Part shown: in pieces, positions 33,869 to 42,340 of the stretch
Layout: every line of letters begins with the position of its first letter
How positions within the stretch are numbered: the first letter of the stretch is position 1
IMG/VR virus record: IMGVR_UViG_3300021376_000070
Coordinates: 1 to 56,371 of that record
Strand: one strand, 5' to 3'
DNA from: a virus
Length of the DNA stretch: 56,371 nucleotides
Translations under genes and position numbers: made by a program
Notes under the pieces: model-generated
Seen by the model: only the letters and a program-made list of their open reading frames with translations
Told to the model about the DNA's origin: nothing
The model's database searches: none

Positions 33869-34071
33869 GCTGACACCTCCGAAAAATCAGCGGTCCACGC
33901 CGCCCGGAAAGTTCTATCTGACGGAATGTCAGAGACATCCACGATCTTAAAAGGCTTACCCGCCGGTACGTCCTTGGCTGCGATTTCTTCAATCGTCAAG
34001 CCGCACTCGGTGGCTGGAACAATGACGGACACGCCGCCTTCGTCGTTGGGGTATATCACTCGTGAGTTCAT
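33865..34071 (-). CDS. Small conserved tail-region protein, 68 aa
   Basis: Compact sequence with VIYPNDEGGVSVIVPA, then IEEIAAKDVPAGKPFKIV and a C-terminal FRAAWTADFS. This type occurs next to phage fibre genes and pairs with the 75-aa protein. Four-base overlap suggests co-translation. Assembly role inferred from position. Confidence 0.65.
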   Translation of the reverse strand: MNSRVIYPNDEGGVSVIVPATECGLTIEEIAAKDVPAGKPFKIVDVSDIPSDRTFRAAWTADFSEVSA

Positions 34072-34080
34072 GGTTGTCCT

Positions 34081-34743
34081 TTAGCGGAAGATGGCGGCGT
34101 TGGCTTGCCCAATATCAACAGCACCCGGAATATTGGGGTTATCGAAATAAATACGAATTGCTGATGTTGTTGGGCTTACCCCCTCTTTGGGGGCAATACC
34201 AACGACTCGTCCAAGAGAGTTACCCCCACCGCCGGTTACAAGACAAGCGTAGTTTGTATCCGGCATCGCCGTCGTAAAGTTCACCGTATAGTCGCCCGTC
34301 CCGTTGTCCGTAATCGACGTCACATTCCCACTCGCACGAATCGCCACAACCCCCGTGCCGTTGAAGTTGACCCACGCACGGCAGCCAAAAGCAGTAGCCA
34401 CAGAGCCGTAGCCTGAATTGAATTGCAAATTCCCGCTGCTGTCGATACGGGCGCGTTCGGAGCTATTGGTGAAAAAGCCAAGAGCGTTTGTCGTGACGTT
34501 GTTGATGCCGTTCGCAGGAACACCAGTTCCAAACACGTTCAAACTGCCACCACCAATATTGCCGTTTACATCAAGTTTTGTTGTGGGCGAACTCGTACCA
34601 ATCCCCACATTCCCCGCAGCAGTAACAGTAACATTCGTCGTACCGTTATTCTGCAAAGCAAGAATGCCATCATTGCTACCAGAGGTCTTTAAACCCGAGG
34701 TGCCGGAGACTATGCCATCGTCTGAATTTATTGTGCTGGGCAT
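34081..34743 (-). CDS. Tail fibre protein, 220 aa
   Basis: Repetitive TAAGNVGIGTSSPTTKLDVNG and ARIDSSGNLQF motifs typical of trimeric beta-prism fibre shafts, then a C-terminal beta domain without a chaperone. Likely receptor-facing. Part of a fibre cluster from 34 to 40 kb. Confidence 0.75.
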   Translation of the reverse strand: MPSTINSDDGIVSGTSGLKTSGSNDGILALQNNGTTNVTVTAAGNVGIGTSSPTTKLDVNGNIGGGSLNVFGTGVPANGINNVTTNALGFFTNSSERARIDSSGNLQFNSGYGSVATAFGCRAWVNFNGTGVVAIRASGNVTSITDNGTGDYTVNFTTAMPDTNYACLVTGGGGNSLGRVVGIAPKEGVSPTTSAIRIYFDNPNIPGAVDIGQANAAIFR

Positions 34744-34745
34744 GG

Positions 34746-35915
34746 TTACTTTCCTTCTAATGCGTCAATACGGGCGGTCAGGGCGGTGATGATGGCTTTC
34801 AATTCTTCAATTACGGCTTGTTGTTGCTCAAGAGTTTTTTGATGACGCTTGATTAAACCAATCGCAAATACTCCAATTTTTTCGTAGTCAAGTCCGTTAA
34901 TTTCTCCATTGACGCGAGAAACAATTTCATTCAAACCAATTTCATCTGCTTGATCTGCAATAAAACCATATTCCCAATATTCATATTCAAGACGCTGATA
35001 ATAGGAAGGTTCTAATTTCAATGCTTTATCAAGTTGCTGGTCTGTTACAGGCGTAATGTTGCGCTTGTATTTTTTAGCGGAGGTAAGAATCGTCAGTCGT
35101 CCGGAATTTCCATCCCAACGCAAAGTGTCTGGAGTTGAAGCCGGAGTCCAATTGACTGTGTTGTATGCTAAGGAAAGCCTTCCAGAATTTGCTGTTCCAT
35201 CACCGCCATTCCTTACCCATATCATCGCGCCGTCACCGTTTGCACCGTTATCAGACCATCTGAAATCCCCCCCACTCGTGATGCTTGCGCGTTGGGTGGC
35301 GTTGGTAATGAAAATAAAAGGGTGATTTGAAACAGTACCTGCTTGCCCCTTATCGCCTGCGTTATCCCCCAAAATAGTTTGAGTTGAGGCTCCGAAGTAA
35401 CTGATAAAGTTGCCGCTGCCGCCCCGCACGACAAACTTTGAATAGCTACCGGGGCTTGTTTCCCCCACCCCCAAATTCCCACTCGCATCCAGCGTCATCG
35501 CCTGTGTGAAGCTGATAGCGTTATTTGCTGTACCGGAGGGGGCGGTGAACCATTTATGAACACCACCATCTTGCCAATAAGAAGCAGCCGCTCCGGTAGC
35601 CGCATATTTCCATCCTGATGCGTAATACGCATTTTGTGAAAACGCGTTAAATGCCCCTTGCGATGTAAAACCAGTTCCAGAACCACTGATTTCAAAGGCA
35701 GGTACACCACCAGAGCCAGACTTCGGCGTCACCCCAAGACCAAGGTTGCCGGAGGCGTCGATACGCATCGCCTCCACGCCGCCCTCAGAGAAGGCAATCG
35801 TGTCAGCGGCGGGGAAGAAGATGCCGGTGTTTGCATCCGTCCCCCGGATAGCCGGGGTTGCAGCAGAGCCGTCAATGTCTGACAAGCCGTCCGTTCCGCT
35901 CAGAATCAATGTCAT
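34746..35915 (-). CDS. Tail fibre with S74 intramolecular chaperone
   Basis: 389 aa. Shaft repeats (AMRIDASGNLGLG, AMTLDASGNLGVG), then from about residue 280 SAKKYKRNITPV with the downstream YGFIADQADEIG, and a C-terminal coiled coil. This is the peptidase S74 self-cleaving chaperone that trimerises fibres; the expected Ser-Lys region (SAKKYK) is present. Stop and start neighbours are coupled. Confidence 0.88.
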   Translation of the reverse strand: MTLILSGTDGLSDIDGSAATPAIRGTDANTGIFFPAADTIAFSEGGVEAMRIDASGNLGLGVTPKSGSGGVPAFEISGSGTGFTSQGAFNAFSQNAYYASGWKYAATGAAASYWQDGGVHKWFTAPSGTANNAISFTQAMTLDASGNLGVGETSPGSYSKFVVRGGSGNFISYFGASTQTILGDNAGDKGQAGTVSNHPFIFITNATQRASITSGGDFRWSDNGANGDGAMIWVRNGGDGTANSGRLSLAYNTVNWTPASTPDTLRWDGNSGRLTILTSAKKYKRNITPVTDQQLDKALKLEPSYYQRLEYEYWEYGFIADQADEIGLNEIVSRVNGEINGLDYEKIGVFAIGLIKRHQKTLEQQQAVIEELKAIITALTARIDALEGK

Positions 35916-36076
35916 GTTTGCTCCTCATCTGCTGGGAGGGGTTGGTTGCCTTCTGCAAGCCACGCTTTAAATTCAGGATATTCCTCTGTGCAGGTCAGGC
36001 GGCATTTGCCGTCGTCGTCGATGCGGGCATAAATAGTCATGCCGTCTTCGTTGGTGGTGAAATTTTTGTAGGTCAC
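35912..36076 (-). CDS. Small tail-region protein, 54 aa
   Basis: GTG start overlapping the upstream TGA (GTGA), ending with an ATGA overlap into the S74 fibre gene. Sequence runs from YKNFTTNEDG through IYARIDDDGKCRLTC to EFKAWLAEGN. Too short for usual ORF cut-offs but tightly coupled on both sides, which supports it. Probably a fibre accessory protein. Confidence 0.65.
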   Translation of the reverse strand: MTYKNFTTNEDGMTIYARIDDDGKCRLTCTEEYPEFKAWLAEGNQPLPADEEQT

Positions 36077-37251
36077 AGTTCGGCACTCCATGCGAGAAAA
36101 GCGCTAGTTGTTGCCGCCCCAATGCGACAACCCTCTCCTGCTGTAAACACAGCTCCAGCAGTGAAAACAACAAAACCGCTGTTTGCAGAAGCGCGGCTAA
36201 AAACAGGAACCGAAGTACAAGTTACGGAAGTATTTCTGAACCCAATGTTGTAATTCCCTGCGGTGCCGTTTTGCTCTAGCGCCGTAGGATTACTACGCAT
36301 AGTTACTGGGAACACAACAAGACCCAGACCTGTGCTTGTTGTGTTGTTGTACCCTGTGCCGAAAACATCGCCATTAGTTTGCACTGTTGCTCGGTAATAA
36401 TACCGCTGACACAACGCTAACTCAGTACCATACGGTCTGTAATCAAATGATGTGGCTGTGCTGCCCTTCTCTAACTGGACGCCGGTGATGTAGAAGGTGG
36501 CTCCGTTGGTGCCGACTACGCTGGTTGCGCCTGTGGCTGAAGAAACATACGAAGAAGTCCAAGCACCAGCAGTCCCAGAGTAAGTTGAACCAACACCAAG
36601 ACCAAAGTTGACGCGAACACCAACGCCATTGGTTGCGCCAACCCATGTGCCAGAAGTATCACCAGCAATCGTTACGCTCTTTTGCTCCCAAGTGTTCGCA
36701 GCGCTGATGGTGTAGGTGAAAGGGTAGTTGCGACTGGTTGCAGAGTTCTGCAAAGAGCCTCCGAACGTCCCCGTCAACGAACTGCGAACCCAGAAAGACA
36801 ACGTAACGACCTGCGCGGAAGCAGTGCCCCACCCAAGGTCTGCAAAGTTAAACCCCTCAATGTTCTGACGCTGTAGAAATTCGTCAGCCGCGCCAACAGA
36901 ATAGGCAGAAAGAGAAGTAACACCGAGGTAGTTGGAGAAGCCGGTTGGTGGAGTAACCGACCCAGCGTTTTGCTGAACAGAGTATTTTGACGCTGCGGAT
37001 GCTTCTGAACGCCAGCGATCAAGCGTATAAGAGCCGCCAGTTGGCGTCACACTCGCCCCAGCATTCCTCTGGTCGATCACCATCGCACCGTTGATGATGC
37101 GGTTGCGGAAGGTTAGGTATGGCGAGTTGCTGGTTGTGACCGTCCCCGCCTCATCAGGCAGCGTCAGCGTGCGGTTATTGTTTGAATTAGGCGAGGCAAT
37201 GGTAAATGTGCCGGTTCCGCTTGCATCACCCTGAATGGTTACTTTGCTCAT
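36073..37251 (-). CDS. Tail fibre / receptor-binding protein, 392 aa
   Basis: Begins with a short attachment-type region (GTFTIASPNSNNNRTLTLPD), then RNRIINGAMVIDQRNAG and a carbohydrate-binding-like beta sandwich (LSFWVRSSLTG, FYITGVQLEKGS with FDYRPYGTELALCQRYY). This layout is common in phage fibres that bind surface sugars. The variable C-terminal part probably sets host range. Confidence 0.8.
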   Translation of the reverse strand: MSKVTIQGDASGTGTFTIASPNSNNNRTLTLPDEAGTVTTSNSPYLTFRNRIINGAMVIDQRNAGASVTPTGGSYTLDRWRSEASAASKYSVQQNAGSVTPPTGFSNYLGVTSLSAYSVGAADEFLQRQNIEGFNFADLGWGTASAQVVTLSFWVRSSLTGTFGGSLQNSATSRNYPFTYTISAANTWEQKSVTIAGDTSGTWVGATNGVGVRVNFGLGVGSTYSGTAGAWTSSYVSSATGATSVVGTNGATFYITGVQLEKGSTATSFDYRPYGTELALCQRYYYRATVQTNGDVFGTGYNNTTSTGLGLVVFPVTMRSNPTALEQNGTAGNYNIGFRNTSVTCTSVPVFSRASANSGFVVFTAGAVFTAGEGCRIGAATTSAFLAWSAEL

Positions 37252-37260
37252 CTTTTCTCC

Positions 37261-38040
37261 TTACAGCACCAGCCAACGCTGGCCCGATGCAACGGTAATT
37301 GTGATGCCCGAATCAATTGTGATCGGTCCCACACTCAAACCATTCTCACCACTGGCAATGGTGTAATCGACGGAAGCAACATCCTTGTTGGTCATGATTG
37401 CGCCACCAGCCTGCGCTCCACCAATCCCACCCCAAACGGCTCCGCTGTAACCCTCAAACTGGCTCAAAGAGGTGTTATACCGGATCATGCCGTTGGTTGG
37501 CGATCCGCTGCGCTGACCCGTGGTGCCTGCCGGGAGCTTGACCTGACCCGTGCCGCTGAAGGTTCCGTCGCCTGTGAAAGTAAAGGTCGTGCCGGTCAGT
37601 ACGCCCGTCAGGTCCAATGATCCTGCGTGATCAAACTGATAGGTAATGTCTATACCATCGTTGTAGATCAGAGCCGTCTTACCATTGGGTATGATCACCC
37701 CTACCCCCGCCACAATGACCCGAATACTCTGAGATCCGGTGGTGGCGTTCTTGACAATATAGTTCTTGGTAATCGCCGGAACAATCAAGTCCCGAGTCAC
37801 CGTCAGGCTCACGCTGGAGGTGACATTCAAAAACACCGCCCGGGCATCCTGAGCGGCGTTTGTGTTGGAAAGCGTCAGGGTCTTGTTGGCGTCCGTGGTA
37901 AATGTGACGGTAACCCTCCCAACAATAGCCTGCTCCAGCGCCGTACCAAGATTGTTGTTGGTCGTTGTGCCCCAAGTACCAACCTGCTCGCCCAATGCGA
38001 TGAGTTCTATCTTCAGGTTGGATGAGTATGTAGATGGCAT
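37261..38040 (-). CDS. Tail fibre-associated protein, 259 aa
   Basis: Opens MPSTYSSNLKIELIALGEQ with GTWGTTTNNNLG, a pattern seen in phage fibre-network proteins. A central beta domain is followed by a C-terminal module ending SVGPITIDSGITITVASGQR, nearly repeated in the neighbouring gene. A fibre subunit with a shared tip or attachment module is likely. Confidence 0.7.
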   Translation of the reverse strand: MPSTYSSNLKIELIALGEQVGTWGTTTNNNLGTALEQAIVGRVTVTFTTDANKTLTLSNTNAAQDARAVFLNVTSSVSLTVTRDLIVPAITKNYIVKNATTGSQSIRVIVAGVGVIIPNGKTALIYNDGIDITYQFDHAGSLDLTGVLTGTTFTFTGDGTFSGTGQVKLPAGTTGQRSGSPTNGMIRYNTSLSQFEGYSGAVWGGIGGAQAGGAIMTNKDVASVDYTIASGENGLSVGPITIDSGITITVASGQRWLVL

Positions 38041-38063
38041 ATTCTTTTCCTCAAGTCAGATGA

Positions 38064-38534
38064 TTACACAATCATCCATCTTTGACCAGAAGCCACGGTC
38101 ACCGTGATACCGCTTGCAATGGTCATTGGACCAACAGACTGGGCGTTCGTACCCGTGTCTACGGTGTAATTGTCCGTTACTGTGGTGGCATTGACAACCA
38201 GCGCCCCAATTCCACCCCCGCCCCCAGTAACCGTCCTTTCCGCAGGGTAGGTTACAAATACATCTTTGGTCCCCGCAGAAAAACTGACCTTAGAGCCGCC
38301 ACTGGAAGATTCTAGAACCGTATCCCGAGAAAGGGTCGTGCCGCTGGATGTGTAGGTTCCAATCCCCACCTCAAATTCATTGGTTCCCTGACCCGCGATG
38401 GTGTAGAAAGTTGTGTTGCCGTTTCCAATAACTGCGAATGTCTGGAACCCCGTCACTGCTCCTGCGAGCGTGACTGTCCCCGTACCTGTAGTGGTCGTGG
38501 TTTCTCGGACGCGATCTTTAACGACAAGTGGCAT
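38064..38534 (-). CDS. Tail fibre-associated protein with shared C-terminal module, 156 aa
   Basis: Begins MPLVVKDRVRETTTTTG; beta-rich with a G5 run (GGGGG). Its last 24 residues (SVGPMTIASGITVTVASGQR then WMIV) match the end of the 259-aa neighbour at most positions. Suggests duplication of a capping or binding module. Function unknown. Confidence 0.7.
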   Translation of the reverse strand: MPLVVKDRVRETTTTTGTGTVTLAGAVTGFQTFAVIGNGNTTFYTIAGQGTNEFEVGIGTYTSSGTTLSRDTVLESSSGGSKVSFSAGTKDVFVTYPAERTVTGGGGGIGALVVNATTVTDNYTVDTGTNAQSVGPMTIASGITVTVASGQRWMIV

Positions 38535-38535
38535 A

Positions 38536-39618
38536 TCAGTTTGATGTTTTTATGACATTCCAATTTGTGGACGCCGAGGTATTGATCACAGACCAAGAGG
38601 TGCCGTTCTGAGCGTTGATGACATTCCAAGTCACAGATTGACTGTCATTGATGATCTCCCAAAGCAAACGAGCCAAGGGACTATCCGATGCTCTTGCAAG
38701 TTCTGCCACACTGACCGCATAAATTGGCAGAGTGGAGGGGGTATCAGCACCGGTTGCGCTCTCATCAATCAACGCCCCAAAGTCCACAGCACCGCTGATC
38801 AAATCGCTCACCACGGCAGACTCGTCAACACTGACGATAAAAACTACGCCGCCAGATGGGAAATCAGAGGCAGTAACAGACTCAGCAATGTTTGCCGGGA
38901 ATGCGAAGGACGAAGCAACTGTTTCTGATGCGATTGCGGTCTCGGATGCGGTAGCAACAAAAGTAGCGATTGCGGAGACCAACTCTGAAACGGTTGAAGA
39001 CTCAGTGATAAGACCACCGAAATCTACAGCGCCGCTGATTTGATCTGCGCCAGATGACGACTCAGAAACGCTGGAGCCAAAAGTTACGGCTCCAAATGCA
39101 GCATCTGATCCTGTCGCTTGCTCTGCGGTGATAGAGTTTAAGACAGTCCCGGCAGAGATGGAATCTGTTGCAGTTGCTGTCTCACTGACCGTTGAAACGA
39201 AGACCACGCGAGCCACAACCGTTTCAGATGCGGTTGCAGACTCAGCAATTAAAGGTGCAAAGGTTGCGCTGGCGCTGATCGTATCTGAGCCGGTGGCGCT
39301 TTCAGAAACACTTACGCCAAAATCAATTTTTGCTAAAACTGAATCTGCTGCGGTAGCCAGTTCAATGACAGACACCACATAGGTGACGCTGCCAGAGATG
39401 GAATCGGTTGCTGTTGCGGACTCGATAATCGTGCTTTGGAAAACGACCCTTGCGGAGATGGAGTCTGCCCCCGTCGCCGACTCATTGATTTGAACGGCGA
39501 ACTTAGCCAGTGCGCTCAGAATGTCTGAGGCATTAGCAGATTCTGCGACCGTAGCAACATAAACAGCACCAGAAAGCGATGAATATGGCGCGGTCGAATA
39601 TGGCAGCAGCCCGAGCAC
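38536..39618 (-). CDS. Protein of fifteen 20-residue repeats, 360 aa
   Basis: From Glu26 to about residue 325 the sequence is 15 successive 20-residue units, each opening E-(S/T/L)-(A/S/V)-x and carrying S-D/E near position 6-7 and an aromatic or Val strand near 12-15. Examples: ESATGADSISARVVFQSTII and ESATATDSISGSVTYVVSVI. An exact period implies a beta-solenoid. The last 35 residues hold three shorter Trp repeats (TWNVI, SWSVI, NWNVI). Probably a fibre shaft or spacer. Confidence 0.75.
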   Translation of the reverse strand: MLGLLPYSTAPYSSLSGAVYVATVAESANASDILSALAKFAVQINESATGADSISARVVFQSTIIESATATDSISGSVTYVVSVIELATAADSVLAKIDFGVSVSESATGSDTISASATFAPLIAESATASETVVARVVFVSTVSETATATDSISAGTVLNSITAEQATGSDAAFGAVTFGSSVSESSSGADQISGAVDFGGLITESSTVSELVSAIATFVATASETAIASETVASSFAFPANIAESVTASDFPSGGVVFIVSVDESAVVSDLISGAVDFGALIDESATGADTPSTLPIYAVSVAELARASDSPLARLLWEIINDSQSVTWNVINAQNGTSWSVINTSASTNWNVIKTSN

Positions 39619-39627
39619 AAGTGCTCC

Positions 39628-39807
39628 TTACGCAGCGGTCAACTGAGACTCTTCAAACCAACGCTGCTGCTTAACACCGGATGAGTCCGTCCATTCGATC
39701 AGATAGAAGAATGTGCCGTTTTCATCCATGCGAAGTGCAAGTACCGGTCCTTGAGGAACCAGCGCATTGAGTTTGACGCTTTGACCTTTGGTGTATTTTG
39801 TAGCCAT
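39628..39807 (-). CDS. Small YodC-like protein, 59 aa
   Basis: ATG at 39807 and TAA at 39628-39630. Sequence MATKYTKGQSVKLNALVPQG followed by FYLIEWTDSSG and RWFEESQL resembles the YodC/DUF2158 small SH3-like barrel. Fits snugly between neighbours (9-base gaps). Function unknown. Confidence 0.65.
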   Translation of the reverse strand: MATKYTKGQSVKLNALVPQGPVLALRMDENGTFFYLIEWTDSSGVKQQRWFEESQLTAA

Positions 39808-39816
39808 GCTAACTCC

Positions 39817-40401
39817 TTACGCTGCATCGAGGCTGAACTGGTAGGTGACATTGAGCGTGTCACCAGAAACGACAGCGCGATCACCGGGGGATTGGAAATC
39901 AGAAGCTGAGAACAAGATGCCGCTCGTGCCACTTTTGGTGTTGTCACTGGTCAAGAAAGCGCCAGCAATTGTCGCCGTGCCGTTGATCGAGAACACAGCC
40001 ACAGAAGCCGAGTTGCTGATAACCGAAGGATCAGCCGTGGTTGCAGCACCAAAAGTACACGCAGGGCGAGTTGCTTGACTGTAAGAAGTGTTCTCAGACC
40101 AACCTGCATGGGATGACATCGTGTCGCCAGCGGCGATGGTCGTACCAGAGCCGGGTCCAGTAATCAGCCCAAGATACCAAGTGGCGGTATAGGACGAGCC
40201 AGAGAAATACTTGTCGTTCATGTCTTTCAAGCCGACATTGACCACAAGATTATTGGACTCCTCATTCCATTTAAGATTGCCATCTTTGTCATAGCACTCA
40301 AAACGGAACACGCCGCCACCACGGGCGGTTTCTTTAGAACCATTGCCAAAAGTCATGGCAGCGGAAACTATATCGGTGGATTTTGCTTTGTCGGTAAACA
40401 T
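39817..40401 (-). CDS. Putative structural protein, 194 aa
   Basis: Beta-rich, with FRFECYDKDGNLKWNEES and ATWYLGLITGPGSG followed by PACTFGAATTAD. I recall similar proteins in uncultured phages between the adaptor and fibre genes. Possibly a tail tube or fibre-socket component (position-based). Confidence 0.65.
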   Translation of the reverse strand: MFTDKAKSTDIVSAAMTFGNGSKETARGGGVFRFECYDKDGNLKWNEESNNLVVNVGLKDMNDKYFSGSSYTATWYLGLITGPGSGTTIAAGDTMSSHAGWSENTSYSQATRPACTFGAATTADPSVISNSASVAVFSINGTATIAGAFLTSDNTKSGTSGILFSASDFQSPGDRAVVSGDTLNVTYQFSLDAA

Positions 40402-40410
40402 GATTACTCC

Positions 40411-40827
40411 TTATAAAATCCGAATTAAGGCAGAAAGATTGGTGTTGGCAGGAAATTGCACCTGAAAGGTGTTGATGGAAGTCCTGTCTGCGCCAAAGTC
40501 CAAAACACAAATTGCCGCTCCACCATTCTTGTAGATCAGCGCCCCACGAGCAGTGAATGCCCCGCTCCAAGAAACATCCTCAAAATCAATGAAGGATGTC
40601 CCGTCAGAGATAGAAACAGACGGAGTCAAAACCTCGCCCCCAGCCGTGTAGCCGCTTGCCGACACCTCGCCGTCCGTGGTGTACGCCGCAGTGGTTTCAT
40701 CCAAGGTAGCATCATTGGTGTACAAGGCAATCTTGAATACATTAGTCGTTCCAGTTGCAAAGTTAAAACTTCCGCTAGGCAGACCTTGTTTAAACGTATT
40801 GCAGGTGTAATTGCCGGTAAAAGCCAT
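40411..40827 (-). CDS. Putative structural protein, 138 aa
   Basis: Contains FKQGLPSGSFNFATGTTNVF near the N-terminus and a beta-sandwich pattern after it. The pair 40411 and 39817 share a small beta domain style and occur next to the adaptor gene. GTTTAAAC at 40788 lies inside (F-K frame). The start overlaps the adaptor stop by one base. Confidence 0.65.
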   Translation of the reverse strand: MAFTGNYTCNTFKQGLPSGSFNFATGTTNVFKIALYTNDATLDETTAAYTTDGEVSASGYTAGGEVLTPSVSISDGTSFIDFEDVSWSGAFTARGALIYKNGGAAICVLDFGADRTSINTFQVQFPANTNLSALIRIL

Positions 40828-41534
40828 TACTTGACCTCCATCCGGAACTGACCCGATCTGTAGGCATCCTGACGCTCCATGCCATCACCCAACCGTTTGG
40901 CAAGCATGAGAGCTTCGTTATACCTACCCATGTACTGGTCCACGATGTCCTTCTCGGACTTCATAAATGCAGCCGCCTCCATCATCGCGCCATACAGCAG
41001 CACAGAATCCATGTTGTCACCCAGCCAAGTCTGTCCGCTTGCTGCCGTGGTAATCGATTCTGGATAGTAGTAGTAATGCAACTCCACATCGTAAATTGCA
41101 TTGGGCGTTGGACCCAACAAAAAAGTCAACTCGTTGGTGATGGCAGGAGGCGTGTCATTGGTCGTTGTAGGACCAAATAGAGCGTAGTAATAAGGCTTGC
41201 CGGTGTCTGTCGGGCTTGGAAACGATTCTCGGATGAAGTTCACATCCTTGTTCAACAAATACAAGTACTCACCCGAGACAGGATCAATGACAGCCATTGA
41301 ATAGACTGCCAAAAAATCCCCGGGAGATGACAGATACTTGTTGTTTATCGTGGTTAAGCCGGTAACATTCTTCCGTAAGGGAGGAAACTGAACTGAGTTG
41401 TAGATGCGCTGTTCAGCCTGTTGGATGAAAGTATTGACCTGCTGATCAGAAGTAAGACCACCAGCACCAACCGCCTGCGGGAAATCGTTCTCGCAGTACG
41501 CTTTGATCCGAGCTTTCAGTTCAGTGTAATTCAC
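40827..41534 (-). CDS. Head-tail adaptor (SU10 adaptor-like)
   Basis: 235 aa. N-terminal helices (TELKARIKAYCENDFP, NTFIQQAEQRIYNSV) and FLLGPTPNAIYDVELHYYYYPESI, then a helical C-terminus. This matches adaptor proteins of SU10-type and related podoviruses, which bridge portal and tail. Followed by small Lys/Gly-rich genes and the second adaptor. Confidence 0.7.
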   Translation of the reverse strand: MNYTELKARIKAYCENDFPQAVGAGGLTSDQQVNTFIQQAEQRIYNSVQFPPLRKNVTGLTTINNKYLSSPGDFLAVYSMAVIDPVSGEYLYLLNKDVNFIRESFPSPTDTGKPYYYALFGPTTTNDTPPAITNELTFLLGPTPNAIYDVELHYYYYPESITTAASGQTWLGDNMDSVLLYGAMMEAAAFMKSEKDIVDQYMGRYNEALMLAKRLGDGMERQDAYRSGQFRMEVK

Positions 41535-41537
41535 CGA

Positions 41538-41732
41538 TTACCCCATCTTGCTGCTGTGTCCAAAGCCCCGGCTGGTGTTCTTGGTGCCACGAGTACGCTG
41601 GGTCTGCGTATTGGGCACTGCATTGGGATAACCAGCACTGGGCACGGGCTGGGTGTATGGCTTGGGCTGGACATACTTCTCACACGGGTCTTTCGTGTCA
41701 GCCGGGAAGTATTCAAATTTGTCGGTGTTCAT
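41538..41732 (-). CDS. Small Pro-rich protein, 64 aa
   Basis: Starts by ATGA overlap with the upstream gene. Pro/Gln/Thr-rich and without hydrophobic core, ending in a basic GTKNTSRGFGHSSKMG. Likely disordered. Possibly a linker or capsid-internal peptide; function unknown. Confidence 0.55.
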   Translation of the reverse strand: MNTDKFEYFPADTKDPCEKYVQPKPYTQPVPSAGYPNAVPNTQTQRTRGTKNTSRGFGHSSKMG

Positions 41733-41902
41733 CAGCGGCTCCGCGAGGTCGAGCGTTGGTTCATCATACGAGCGACATTGCGTCCGTACTGCTTCATCGC
41801 ACCGGAGGTCACACCACCCTTTGCATAACCTTTACCATGCATGGATTTCTCGTGCTTCTTGACCTCATCCTTGGCGATCTTTTTCATCTTGCCATTTTCC
41901 AT
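41732..41902 (-). CDS. Small basic protein, 56 aa
   Basis: ATG at 41902, TGA at 41732-41734. MENGKMKKIAKDEVKKHEKS is followed by a GYAKGG stretch and MKQYGRNVARMMNQRSTSRS. Very basic and Met-rich, like several other small late proteins here. Could neutralise packaged DNA or act in assembly; unproven. Confidence 0.65.
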   Translation of the reverse strand: MENGKMKKIAKDEVKKHEKSMHGKGYAKGGVTSGAMKQYGRNVARMMNQRSTSRSR

Positions 41903-41911
41903 TTTTTACTC

Positions 41912-42340
41912 CTATGTGGTTGCAACCGTTACTGTTCCCAACTGAATTCCTAGAACCAGATTGTTGGGTGTCAGACCAACATCATTGGCTCTAGACCCAC
42001 CAACGGGAGCGTACCCCCACTGAAATATCCTACTGCCACCCTCCGGGGTTCCAGTCTGATTCTGACTTGGTCCCGTTGTGTCAAACAACTGCAAGCCGTT
42101 TAAACCAGATATGCGGTAGCTCTTATCCGGTCTTGGATTTCTCAAAGCCTGCGGGTCATCCACAGGATACATACCCAACTGAAGCTGCGGTTGATCAGGC
42201 TCCCAACACTCCGGGCAAACCAAGATGTTCACATTTTTGGTCTTGATTACCAAGCCCTTGAGTTGCTTGAGTTGAAAACGAAACCCACAGCGGTCGCATT
42301 CAGCAATCGCATTCTTACCGGAGGCAAACTTGTTTCCCAT
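41912..42340 (-). CDS. Zinc-ribbon structural-region protein, 142 aa
   Basis: The start at 42340 (MGNKFASGKN) is chosen because it overlaps the upstream stop (TAATG); the longer in-frame reading is shadow. CDRCGFRFQLKQLKG with VCPECWEPDQP forms a four-cysteine zinc site. The C-terminal half is beta-like. Common in phages between adaptor genes; function unknown. Confidence 0.75.
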   Translation of the reverse strand: MGNKFASGKNAIAECDRCGFRFQLKQLKGLVIKTKNVNILVCPECWEPDQPQLQLGMYPVDDPQALRNPRPDKSYRISGLNGLQLFDTTGPSQNQTGTPEGGSRIFQWGYAPVGGSRANDVGLTPNNLVLGIQLGTVTVATT

